From NCBI GenBank assembly GCA_003194525.1, contig NBIV01000119.1, forward strand, positions 1-64,000: 64,000 nt of DNA. Reading direction: 5' to 3'. The translations under genes were made by a program, and so were the position numbers. Shown here in pieces: positions 54,259 through 64,000 of this stretch; positions within the stretch are counted from its first letter, which is position 1; each line of letters starts with the position of its first letter. The notes beneath the pieces are model-generated. The model had not been told where the DNA came from and searched no databases. It saw only the letters and a list, made by a program, of their open reading frames with translations. This DNA is from Gracilariopsis chorda (taxonomy: Eukaryota > Rhodophyta > Florideophyceae > Gracilariales > Gracilariaceae).

Positions 54259-55347
54259 GGATGATAATAGGCGTGCGGCTTGGCTGTTTTTCGCGGGCAG
54301 CCATGCTGGCGGCGCGGATAGGGCGGGTGTGTAATGTGGCGGATTTGTGTATGGCACAGCGCTATGATTGGTGACATTATTGGCTCGACTGATGCAACGG
54401 CGCGTGCCGACGAACTGGCCGTGGCGTGCGGCGGAGCGCTCACCAATCGAAACGCGCGCCATGGAGCGCTTTTTAGCAACGGGCCTTATTTACACCGCCC
54501 ATAGCTGTACCTTTGGTACGTGCCGTTTGCCAATTCAGGACGCCGCGCGGACGGGGGAACGGCCTCCAGGGCCCCACGGGCGCGGTCGTCATGCGGTAGA
54601 GCTAAGCGTTAGATACCGCTGCCCCGCGTACAGTTTATGTCTCATGCATACAGTAATGAGTCATACCCTGGCACATTTAAATCAGATTTCTTTCTCTCGC
54701 CCGCACTGCGAGGACTTGGCGGCCAGTGCGGGAGCAAGTCTCCGAAGCTGCCAAGTCTGTCTTCGGCTATCCTTAACGTCCCTGCCCCCGAACTACACAC
54801 AATTTGCGGTCCGCGGCATTCACGACGTGAATTTCACGTATCACTTGATGCCATCATCCGCGTCGCATCGTAAGCTTATCGGTTTGAGCATACAAGGGTG
54901 CGATATAGTAGTACATCCTCCATTGTTTCCATCAAGGTTATCGAGAATGCACCCAAGCTATCGAGTTGTGCCTGCACCATCTGCCACACCTATTCGCTCT
55001 CCATCAGCATCTCATACCCTTGCAACTTTACACATCCATGCACAGCTTCACCTTTTGCATGGCCAACAGCTGTCCTCAAGACTATGTAGTAGTAGCGCGC
55101 ATGTGCAGCGGAGCACGGCGGTTTGGCTAGCTTTCCCCTCAACATCAATTCCCGCCAGTTTCTTCCCAACGTGACAAGCCGTCCCTCGCTACCGTGTCGC
55201 CGAATCAGTCTTGCACAGGTCATCTTTACTTCATACTACAATACGAAAGGCAAGCATCCGTTTGGTACATCTATTCCATCATCACCTCGCGTTGTCGATC
55301 CACCGGCCACGCACACATATCCAGGCAAACAGCACAGCAAACAGCTT
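54259..55347. other. Intergenic, about 1.1 kb, long but unsupported open frame
   Basis: A plus-strand open stretch covers most of 54368-55174, but it lacks an ATG at its start and its translation has no recognisable domain. It is treated as chance in GC-rich DNA. Confidence 0.35.
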
Positions 55348-56595
55348 TCAGATATTTCCTTCACGCCTCGTAGGCGCGCCTCTTCCACCAGAGTGCAAGT
55401 GTTCCGGCACAACAGTGATACTCCTCCGCGGCATGTACTTCGGTGCACCGTAAGGTGTGTAAAACCGATGAGCGTTACAAGCATTATACCCCAGACTCCG
55501 ACAATGCGTCCTACAACAAGCGTTTGCGCAATCTTGTTTCATAGCTTGTGGACAAGCTCGAACAACACATCCACCATGGTGTGCAATACTAAAGTCATAA
55601 TCTCCATCTGCACTACGCGCAATATTTGTGCGAATCTCCACTTCTGTTAATGGACGTGCGTTCTGTTGTGCCATTGTTGGCTTCTTTCCCACATGCAAGT
55701 TTTGATAGATTTCGGTGTACACCTCCTTGCAGAACACGTAGTCAGACGCGCTACTCACAAAGCTGTCTCGCTCATGTTGGTTCCATCTGCGGGTATGATC
55801 TACTGCGTCTCGATCGTGTCGTTCCAGAATCAGCCTGAAAATCACCGTTGCATATTCCTTGTCCAAGTCGTTTGAAAGTTTGATCATGCGCTTTTCGTCG
55901 TCCAAACGATCGTTAGCAATGCACGTACATTGAGTCATTTCGCTGGCTCGCTCCCGGTATTTGCAGGTGCATAGAGAGCGTTCGATGGCTCTGTGTAGAA
56001 ACAGACTGCGGCACAGCAAACCAACTTCATACGCTTCCAGTCCTCTTGAAAGCTGGTCGATTTCAGCTTCATGCTCGCGCGCAAACATGCTTTCCAGTGG
56101 ATATGGTACAAGAGCGCCTGCTATGCTTGGACAATCCTTTTCGGCAACTGTACCAGAAACCACCATATCGCTGAATAAAACCTTTCCCAGTTCACGTTTA
56201 GAAGGTTTTTGGTCGTTCGGAAGCAAAAACAACCAGTCCCCAAACAAATCTGCGTCTCTCTTCACGTATTCCCATATTGCGAACGCATACAGCTTGAACG
56301 GTGGACGCCAGTTGCTGAAAACTATATTGACGAAATGAGATCCTCCACAGTGACGTACGGCTTCTCGAAATATTTCCCTGGGGTACGTGCACAGCAAGAA
56401 CACACATATATCAACATAGTCCCAGTCTTTGAATGAGATACGGCACGTGTCGAGAATCAACTGCAGAATCCTAGTTCGGCCATAGTCAGTAAGTGGGTTC
56501 TCAGGTGTCTTCTGGTCATCCCGCAGTTCTTGGAGAGCGAACTGAAACGTGCGTATGCAATCGAGAGTAGTTTGTGAATATCCGAAATCCGACAT
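55348..56595 (-). CDS. Unrecognised protein with Cys-rich C-terminal cluster
   Basis: Single open frame of 415 residues with an ATG at 56595. No family was recognised. The first ~330 residues look globular and helical, with many aromatic residues (FKDWDYVDICVFLLCTYPRE, PPFKLYAFAIWEYVK) and a pair of Cys-x-Cys motifs (SLCTCKYRE, TQCTCIAND) near 210-225. The C-terminal region, about 345-390, has a dense Cys/His cluster: VRACPQ, KQDCANACCRTHCRSLG, YNACNAHR. The C-x3-CC-x3-C-x(n)-C-x2-H pattern could bind zinc. Codon-level regularity and length support a real gene. The Cys/His module recalls zinc-binding tails in several RNA-modifying and helicase proteins, but no match is claimed. Confidence 0.65.
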   Translation of the reverse strand: MSDFGYSQTTLDCIRTFQFALQELRDDQKTPENPLTDYGRTRILQLILDTCRISFKDWDYVDICVFLLCTYPREIFREAVRHCGGSHFVNIVFSNWRPPFKLYAFAIWEYVKRDADLFGDWLFLLPNDQKPSKRELGKVLFSDMVVSGTVAEKDCPSIAGALVPYPLESMFAREHEAEIDQLSRGLEAYEVGLLCRSLFLHRAIERSLCTCKYRERASEMTQCTCIANDRLDDEKRMIKLSNDLDKEYATVIFRLILERHDRDAVDHTRRWNQHERDSFVSSASDYVFCKEVYTEIYQNLHVGKKPTMAQQNARPLTEVEIRTNIARSADGDYDFSIAHHGGCVVRACPQAMKQDCANACCRTHCRSLGYNACNAHRFYTPYGAPKYMPRRSITVVPEHLHSGGRGAPTRREGNI

Positions 56596-58104
56596 GTTAT
56601 AGTCGACCTTAGAAGCTTAATTTCATAAACAACCGTTCTTCTTCCTCTGGCAAGTTGTTTGTTAATCGAGTCAGAGACTACATCTGTGTTGCTTAAGAAT
56701 CCAGTTCAGTAGTAATAAAAGACACCTCGCAGTACAAGTAAAATTGCGGGCGAGATATCAAGTCACCAAAACTGGCTTCGAGAATGTAGTTTGCCGCGAC
56801 GGACTGGTAAGTCCCCGGTGCTTCAAAACGAGATCTCAGTTTAGGACGGATGCAAAAGTAGAGCACAACAATTATGTGGAAGGCTACTCTCGCATGTGGG
56901 GCCTGTCTTCCACCCAAAAATGAGTAAAGGGTTAGCCCTCTATCCTTGATCCTTGCTAAAGGGTATTGGAAGCGCACAGAACCTGCTTGAAGGAGTTATC
57001 GATCCACGGTCATGACTACGGCTAGCCAGTAGTGATCCCATGACACATGCACACCCCATGGGTGCTTCGGCTTTTTGTGAAAAAAGGCGCCAAACTTGAT
57101 ATCCTAGATTTTGCAAAAAAAAACACGAGGCTCCTAAAGGCTTGCTTTTGTCATAGGATACACTAACTGATTTTGTCTATGAAGGGTTACACAAGCTCTA
57201 TGATAGAATCCTTCGGTAAAGCACCACACTTTAAATGTAGGTTGGCTGCCGATCCAGATTATCAGTTATCTTCAAACTTAGAAGAGAACAGCTGTTGTAG
57301 AATGCAGCACCGGCCAAGGGTGCTGCATTCTACAACGGCTGGAGAAGACGTTATGAGAGGGATAAAAACAGGGTGATCATACTTGATATCGCACTCTGTC
57401 CGCTTAACGCGCAAAAACAAGACATGTGTACCAAACCAAAAAGGAATATTTGAACCTTCAGAGTGATATGAGTGCACTTTATGGGACAAACATCTGTTTG
57501 GGAGAGAACGATATTTCTCAATAACCTTGATGTTGTTGTTTATGGGCCGTGTTCCTGAGGGGTTGTTGACAAACCACTTCGCTCGTTTATTATCTGATAA
57601 GGCTTCTCTGCCTGGCAGTCATGGCGATTGGACCTCCTAGTTTTATTTTTCAAAACTTTGGCGATCTGCCAAAGTTTCTTTGCTCCCACTGAACAAGCTT
57701 TATCTCTCCCACTCAAATTGAAAGAAGCGAAGCTCTATGACCAGCAGCAGAGACATGCGTGTCATGGGGCGAGCAAAATGAAATCAGCATGTGAACATGA
57801 TTTGTTACAAAAGATAGGCGCAGAACAACAATAAGATTTACCCTTTAACAGAGCTTCCTAGACTAGGGTACGAGTTTCTTTTGCGAGCGCAAGGCTCAAT
57901 TGTATTTTGTGTTAAGCAAATATGTTCAGATATTTCAGAACAGATGTATAGGGCGTCTTGAAACAACATAAGCTTGGAAAGCGGGTCGAATAACATGGTT
58001 AACCCTGCGTCCACAAAGATGACAAACTCCAAAGGCCCAACCGCGGAGCCACATAACCGTGCAGCGACACAAGCAGGAATGCTTTTCATTATGGCATGTC
58101 GATG
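56596..58104. other. Intergenic, about 1.5 kb, with hairpin
   Basis: No gene was recognised. It holds a strong hairpin at 57291-57339 (listed separately) and AAGGGTTA/AAAGGGTA words near 56935 and 56960. Confidence 0.4.
57291..57339. repeat. Intergenic hairpin, 21-bp arms
   Basis: Arms at 57291-57311 and 57319-57339 are complementary with one mismatch (core ttgtagaatgcagcacc) around a 7-nt loop, ggccaag. It is like the 37.1-kb hairpin in shape but not in sequence. It may be a small-RNA precursor or a fold-back remnant. Confidence 0.6.
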
Positions 58105-59457
58105 CTAAAACGAATCACTGCGGGTTACAGGTGTGCGAGATACAGTTGTAATGCAGTCGGTTGACTTTGATTGTCGTATTGAAGGAGAAATAGGCACGAA
58201 ATCATTCGCCACAAACATAAATTGAATTCGATGAGAATCGAGGAACGATTGTATGAAACGTTGATCCCGTTTGGAAGATTGTTTTGAGCTGGGTTTATAT
58301 CGCATGGATTCGTTGGAGACAATGTACGCATTATGATCGAGCGAATATCTGATGATGAAATCTTGGCGTCTTGAATGAGAATTGGTTACAGCCAGTAGTC
58401 CGGTGTGAATGAGTTGTTGAAGAGCACTGTCTCGTGAAGACTTTCCGGATGACAGAGCGGTGTCGATGGCTCGTTTCGATGCAATTGCGACCGCATGGAT
58501 GTCTCTGTTATGATAATACTGTAAGGCAACGGCAATTCCCTGTGGTCTAAACTGGCCATTACCATAGGCACAAGCGACAGAATGAGCATCAAGAACAACT
58601 CTCTGTCGCTTAGCACAAGAAGAGGAAGACATTGAAAGGTGATTAACCGGTTGTACGAAAGAGGTGCAAGGTGAGGAATGGTTAGCCAGGTTGAGGGATT
58701 TCTTAACGTGCCGTAGCTCACGTTGCAAGCGACTGACTTGTACAGAAAGATCCGTGAGACTGTTGGAAAGTTGGGCACGTTCGATGGCGGCGTTATCGAG
58801 ATCGGACTTCAACTGTTGGGTGGTTGGAATGAGATGAAGTTTATCGGTGAAACGAACTTTGGGCTTTCGTTTCGAATGTGTGGATGGGGAATGATCGATG
58901 GCATCTTCCTCCTCTGAGACGCTTGAAAAACTGGAATCGAGGGCGCTACTTGAGGAGGTGAGGGCTTTTGCGAGCGTGGTAGGAATGGACGGAGTGTCGT
59001 CTTGAATGGAGGAGAGTACGGATGATTCGTCCAAAGCAAGGTGTAATGGTGGGGCTGTGGACGCCTCGTATTTGATTTGCACGCCAGTTGGAGATGTTTT
59101 TGAAAGGCATATAGGTTGTTGAACAGCGGCTTCCAATCGCTTGTGAATGGCGGTGGTGTCGAGCGAAAAGCGAAGCAGGACGGTTGCTGCTTCGGTCAGG
59201 GTTGTGGCGTCGGGGTTTAGAGCGTAGAGTACGAATGCGTTCTGGGCGTTGAGCGGGAGCTTGCAGTCGATTGGAGAGGAGAAATGGCAGGGAGTTGATG
59301 CCGTTACGACATGAGAAAACTCTCGACGAGAAGCGCGCATAAACTGGATGACGACGTTTCGCGGAGTGAAGTTGGGGGCTGTGTATCCCGTGAAGGAAAT
59401 CCACAGCTGCGGTGCAGGGTCGGAGACGGACGCGGTTGAAGACGGCGCGTGAGCCAT
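58105..59457 (-). CDS. Protein with Zc3h12a-like NYN ribonuclease domain
   Basis: ATG at 59457 gives 450 residues; the frame stays open upstream through a long Pro run but has no ATG there. The N-terminal ~120 residues form a beta-rich region of unknown family (PQLWISFTGYTAPNFTPRNV). An acidic, Ser-rich stretch, a short coiled coil (about 225-270) and then a NYN/PIN fold of the Zc3h12a (Regnase) type follow. It begins RQRVVLDAHSVACAYGNGQF (D290) and includes RPQGIAVALQYYHNRDIHAV, then DFIIRYSLDHNAYIVSNE and MFVANDFVPISPS. The usual DGSNVA reads DAHSVA, the DD pair before FIV reads QD, and SND reads SNE. The domain is therefore a divergent, possibly altered nuclease. No CCCH finger was seen. 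RNA turnover is the family role. Confidence 0.65.
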   Translation of the reverse strand: MAHAPSSTASVSDPAPQLWISFTGYTAPNFTPRNVVIQFMRASRREFSHVVTASTPCHFSSPIDCKLPLNAQNAFVLYALNPDATTLTEAATVLLRFSLDTTAIHKRLEAAVQQPICLSKTSPTGVQIKYEASTAPPLHLALDESSVLSSIQDDTPSIPTTLAKALTSSSSALDSSFSSVSEEEDAIDHSPSTHSKRKPKVRFTDKLHLIPTTQQLKSDLDNAAIERAQLSNSLTDLSVQVSRLQRELRHVKKSLNLANHSSPCTSFVQPVNHLSMSSSSCAKRQRVVLDAHSVACAYGNGQFRPQGIAVALQYYHNRDIHAVAIASKRAIDTALSSGKSSRDSALQQLIHTGLLAVTNSHSRRQDFIIRYSLDHNAYIVSNESMRYKPSSKQSSKRDQRFIQSFLDSHRIQFMFVANDFVPISPSIRQSKSTDCITTVSRTPVTRSDSF

Positions 59458-61099
59458 GACAGAAAGCGATATTCTCGGCGCGCAAGATCGAGTTGGACTG
59501 GGCGATGGAATGAATGAATGAATGGTGGGAGAAGGCGGCGCGGGAAAGGAAGCGGGGGAAGAACGGGGGGGGGGGGGGGGGGGGGGGGGTTGGTGGGTGG
59601 GACGGAGGCGCTGGGGAGGAGAAGCTCGCACGGAAAGGCGGTGGTGAAGAGTGTGCGGACGAGTGGGGCGGAAGAAAGGGGGTGCGGCAGCGCGTGTGGG
59701 ACAGCAGGGGACGTGGCGCGCGTGGCGGGCGCGAGTGGCCGCGCACGTGATGCGCTGGCGGGGGGGCGCAACGCTATTTCGAGCTGACAGACGGCGTCGC
59801 CCTTAATAGCTGAATTAGCGCGTGTGCCGTGCGCGGGAAGCGGCGGCAACTGGCGCTCTTCGTATTTGCGTCGCGGTGTGTGTGCGTCCAGTCAGCGTCG
59901 CTCGTTTGGAAACTGCGCGCGAACTTGCTCGCCGATGTGTTGAGGGCAACGGAGTCGTCTTGTTCAACAAGCGGTGCTACGTTCCGCGCCTGCTCGAGGG
60001 GACGCGTCTTGAGATCTGCTTCGTGGCGCGCGTACTTCATATCGCCGCCATGTGCGCGCGATGCCGCCCATTCACTCCGCTGGTGTACCCTTCCGCCAGC
60101 TGCTAGCAATCGCGACGCGCCATTTTCATCGTCTCTGCGTCGCTCTTCCCGAATGATGGCCTTCTACGCTTGCAGTTAGGCAACAGGAGCAAGGCAAGTC
60201 ACGTCTTGTCTAACATTACTTTCAAATCAAACAACCTCCAACAGTCGCCAATATGATTCGTCGCACATAGTCTCAAGTCTTGATACAAATGTAAATATCT
60301 ACCCCGCCTCTCCCCTCCCTCCTCCATCCTTTTACTCTTTTTTCCAAACTAGCGCATGGCTTCCATATCAACGGAATAACCGTAACTGTTCTACATAATT
60401 ATCGGATCACGTGTTCCAAGCAACGGTTCCGCGATGGTAAAAATGTGATAACCTTCCCAAATTCACTCGTTTTCTTCACAAAGCAATACATTAGAAGCAG
60501 AAAGCTCTTGGTCTTAACCAGGGTTGAAGCAGCATCCAATTCGTTTAAGAAACAATATGAAGAATGCTTGGAACCGTGCCAGGCACATGCAAAACACAAA
60601 GACCTTTATAAAATTACTAAAAATCTACCAGCACAGACCCCTCTGAAGACAGGGCTTCTGACAAGATGCCAAGCAGAAAAGCAAATCTGCCAAGAACGTT
60701 TCACCTGCTACACCAAATCGTTCGCAGCGCTCTCTGTAATAGAACGCTATGTATACTACGGGAACGTTGTTAGCGCTAACGTTCCAGTACTCTAGAAATA
60801 GAAGGATACTTCCAAGAACTAAAGATCAAGGAAAAAGAAAACTAATTTCTAAATAGGCTTCGAGCTTTGGCTCCGGCAGAGCGCGGTCACACTCGAAGCG
60901 CGAGCCTCTAATCGACCACGATCCTCGTTGTATTACATTTGGTAGCCTCTTTTTAGTGCCCACTGCCAGGAACGGGTTCAAACTACTCTCCCTAACGATG
61001 CCTCTCGCCTCTGAAGCCTTGTTGGGCACGAGTTCTAAGTAGGACAAAGACCACCAGCAAAGCTTACGACATCAACAACCCTCCAATAAACCACTGAAG
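59458..61099. other. Intergenic with a 25-nt G run
   Basis: A run of 25 G lies at 59565-59589, about 110 nt upstream of the RNase-like gene, in GC-rich sequence reaching to ~59780. The rest (to ~61100) has only short frames without an ATG or family resemblance. Confidence 0.45.
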
Positions 61100-62941
61100 A
61101 GAGTGCGTGCACAAGATGCTGCAACATCTGAAGTTCACTCTACAATGCTTTCGCTTGAACAGAGCTCGAGTGAAACCTTGCAAGCAAACGCTGCGCTTCG
61201 CAACAAGCATTCGAATGCTGCACTAGTACAGAACACAAACGCTGCTTTAATACAGCTTGTATCCGCTCAACAAGATTCTATCAACAATCTAACAGAACAG
61301 ATAGCATCTCTACTTGTATCAATCGTAACGCAGATGCATCTAAATCAATCAAAAATGCTTTCGCAGAGAACGCGCTCGATTAGGACTCTTCTAGACGAAC
61401 GTCCAGATCATGGATCATCAATGGCTGACAAGCCCTCTCAACACCCTCCTCAAGTACTGAAGTCCTCAAACGTCTCCCTGTATCATGGCAGAGATCATGA
61501 GAAAACATCAACCAAAGCCCGTTCCTTTATTTCGGATACTCAAAACGTTAAAAACTTGTGTCGAGGACTCACAGATAGGGAAGATCTTGACGTTGCCGTT
61601 TGTCTACTTCGCGACAACGCTGATCTGGGGTACAGCGGTGTGACACTCGCAGGGCAGTACTTATATACGCTAGAATCTTTGCAGGCGGCAATGTTAGAAG
61701 ATCTCATTCCAGCAATTGAAGTCACAAACAAATGTCTCTCTCTCATCCGACTGCGGATGTCTGGGCAATTGAAGTCACACATTACCGAGTTTTGAGGGGT
61801 TATCGAAATCTGCGACAACTCAGTCCAGGAGACATTTACTCACCTTCTTCCAGTTGGGTCTTCCAACATTATTCAAGAAGAAGCTTTCCTAAAAGTTCCC
61901 CGCTGATCAGCCAAGCTCGATGGCGGCATATTCAATTATCTGAGAACAGTTCAGATATTGGAGCTTTGTGACGAAACTCGAAAGCAAACGCAATCATCCA
62001 AACGCGGAAAGAACAATGGTACGGAACATGTCAGTCATTTGCAACGATCATGGAGTAGCACTCCAAGACCGCTGAATGCGCACTTCATCGGCAAACACCA
62101 TGATGTAGACAAGTGGGGATCTGCTGACTTTCACAATCGACTTGGATTGGATACTGACCGCAGCCATGATCGATTTATGTAGTGCGGAAAGAAGCCGTGG
62201 AGCAATTCCATGCATTTTTGTCAAGCAAAGGCTGCATCGGCCTCCGGGCATCGTCCGCCCAAGAACTCCGCAAAAAAACTAACACCGTTGCACGCCTGTG
62301 CGGCTCGGGAACCCCGCTTTGTACAGTTGCCTTGTCTGTCGGCTCTCAACATGGACCCAACTGATGGCTTGATCTACCATGCAAGCATTAATGGCACAAA
62401 GGTTTCCTCGCACTTGGACCCTGGTGCTTCGCACGCCTTCATGTCGCCCAATGCAGCATGGCGTTGCGTACTTACGTTACAGACCTTCAACTGCACTTCT
62501 GCACAGCTTAATGACCGCAGTTTCGTACACTTTTTGCGTGAAACGAGAGCAATGGTCGCTCTGAACGACACATCCGTGGCTGTTTCGGTCTTCGTTATCG
62601 CCATGAACGAAAACCACGAGGGCCTCTCACTCGTTACAGTAGCACGAGCATTTCTCGACATCATGAACCTCGCTATCGACTGGAAGACACATTAGATGAC
62701 CATCAAGCACGCAGATGGCTCACACCTCACAGTATACTCTCGACACCGCGCCGCCGCGTCTAGTCGGTCCAAACCTGCTGTGATGAAAACAATATCATTC
62801 AAGAGTCTTCGCAAGATTATCAAGCAACGAGCATGTGAGCTTTTCGCTGTACGCTTGCAGTCATCGACCGCTGTCGAATGCCATCCAGAGTTCACATCCC
62901 TCGTTGATGAATACACCGACACATTCAAAACGGAACTGTAG
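61100..62941 (+). mobile_element. Ty3/gypsy gag-protease fossil
   Basis: The plus strand holds, in order, a gag-like stretch (61103-61795, coiled-coil N-terminus then a capsid-like helical part), a retropepsin-like region around 62350-62480, and a segment before the reverse transcriptase ending in HPEFTSLVDEYTDTFKTEL (to 62940), a typical Ty3/gypsy linker. Reverse transcriptase and integrase are absent. The copy is broken, with several interruptions, and looks old. No LTRs were identified. It is unrelated in sequence to the chromovirus at the window start as far as can be seen. Confidence 0.65.
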
Positions 62942-64000
62942 AGCAATGTGTCAAACAGAATTACAGTAGTCAGAAGAGTATAAGAGAAGCGACGACGACA
63001 TAGAAGTAAAGAGAAGAGCTAGTGCCTCTCACTCACAGGTTATGGGCAATCGCTGACCACGACACACCACCTTACTACCACACGACGGATCTCCACAACC
63101 CCCGACTCGCTCAACTAGGAAGCGAACTCAGACAAGACCCCCGTATCTTTGAGCTTTTCGTTAACGCACTACTCACAGACAATGACTCACACCACGCCAC
63201 AGACACCACTCAACACATCACCACACCTTTCGCAGCCATGAAATCGGACAAAACACCATAAATACCCGAGCTAGATATAGCCAGCTACGCACTGTGATAC
63301 TCAGCTCTCAAAACATACGCGGTCATTATAGACTCCCTAACCTACTCAGCAATCCCAAACCTCTCACAGAAAAGTTGGCACTCAAGCTCTTCCATAACAC
63401 GCGCAACCGTCTACTCGCGGCTGTGCTAAGCAGTGTCTGTAACGACATACTTGGCCTCCTCTTAGTGTCAGAAGAGGAAACCACCCTCGACGACCTGGCC
63501 CAAAACATCGTGACATACATCAACCAGTCAACCGAGGAAGATCACTAATTCTTTAAAACAGAAGCCAAAAACATCCATTACTCATCGGACTCAACGATCG
63601 ATACCTCCTGCAGTGCAATGCACTTGACGCGACTTAGCAAAAATGTGGATTATACATCGCATGTATCTCGCGGGCATTGGGAACGGTGGTTGTGAGATAC
63701 ATTTTCCCTGCTGGGATGCACAACAGCAGTGGATAGGGGTCTGATGTGCACCAATACTTGGTAACCCGGAGGATATCGGGATAGATGGATGGTTCCATAG
63801 TAATTTCCCAGTATTTTCGGCTATTTTATTTTTGACATGTAGAGTATTTTCCTCATCAGAGGGCTCGTGCACCTTCCGATCTGCGAATTGCCTCGTGTGG
63901 GACGCAGCACACCCCAGTCTCAGACACCAAGGTCGTGATTACTTAGGTGATGGCTCCTCGCCATCACCTTCTCCTAGTAAAGGGTACTGAAGTTTATCCT
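62942..64000. other. Unassigned sequence at window end
   Basis: Two short plus-strand frames (63022-63261 and 63294-63548) encode hydrophilic or helical stretches with no recognised family. They may be further retroelement debris. An AAAGGGTA word lies at the very end, near 63980. Confidence 0.3.

Noticed and set aside
54368-55174. Plus-strand open stretch of ~268 codons
   Set aside because: It lacks an ATG at its start, has no recognisable domain and sits in GC-rich spacer upstream of the ABCG gene; probably chance.
58946-59849. Long minus-strand frames overlapping the RNase-like gene start
   Set aside because: Low-complexity frames crossing the G run in alternative phase; the domain-bearing frame is the supported one.
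1-64000. CRISPR arrays or bacterial-type operons
   Set aside because: No direct-repeat and spacer pattern was seen; genes are eukaryotic with spliceosomal introns.

Overview
This looks like nuclear DNA of a multicellular red alga (Rhodophyta), most likely a florideophyte of the Chondrus kind. The group call is inference. It rests on a nuclear gene for photosystem I subunit O (psaO), a plastid-type carbamoyl-phosphate synthase large subunit without its small subunit (carA sits on red algal plastid genomes), a plant-type cryptochrome, mostly intronless genes with a few GT-AG introns of about 86-110 nt, and gene clusters separated by retroelement debris.

Layout. 1-4.5 kb: a chromodomain Ty3/gypsy fossil joined to a minus-strand Ty1/copia gag-protease fragment. 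5-7.3 kb: a BIN4-like topoisomerase VI accessory protein and a phosphosite-rich unknown. 9.2-19.5 kb: a tandem CobW-domain protein, a two-exon BLOC1S2-like coiled-coil gene, a three-exon gene for a small acidic single-pass membrane protein, and a two-exon CHD1 chromatin remodeller. 22.4-32.2 kb: a giant-tailed cryptochrome, carB and TSR2. 32.2-39 kb: gene-poor, with LINE RNase H remnants, nested inverted repeats, a decayed TSR2 copy and a palindrome-rich GATTGC cluster.

39-46 kb: protein disulfide isomerase, an intron-containing tRNA-Tyr, ascorbate peroxidase, SRP receptor beta and two-exon ITP pyrophosphatase. 46.4-51.9 kb: a SWI3/SMARCC subunit whose reading frame changes twice at homopolymers, an LSD1-type zinc-finger gene and psaO. 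52-56.6 kb: a three-exon ABCG half-transporter and a Cys-rich unknown. 58.1-59.5 kb: a protein with a Zc3h12a-like NYN ribonuclease domain. 61.1-62.9 kb: a Ty3/gypsy gag-protease fossil, followed by unassigned sequence.

Functionally the genes are mixed housekeeping: chromatin (CHD1, SWI3, BIN4), plastid (psaO, carB, ascorbate peroxidase), secretory pathway (PDI, SRP receptor beta), nucleotide hygiene (ITPA), ribosome assembly (TSR2) and light sensing (cryptochrome). No operon logic applies. Several pairs are divergent and may share promoters: carB/TSR2, APX/SRPRB, ITPA/SWI3 and LSD1-type/psaO. No single new multi-gene system is evident. The most notable points are the cryptochrome with mixed photolyase and cryptochrome residues and an ~850-residue tail, the tandem CobW protein with a pseudo-GTPase half, the fold-back hairpins, and a strong CCANTGG word enrichment across the first 2.5 kb.
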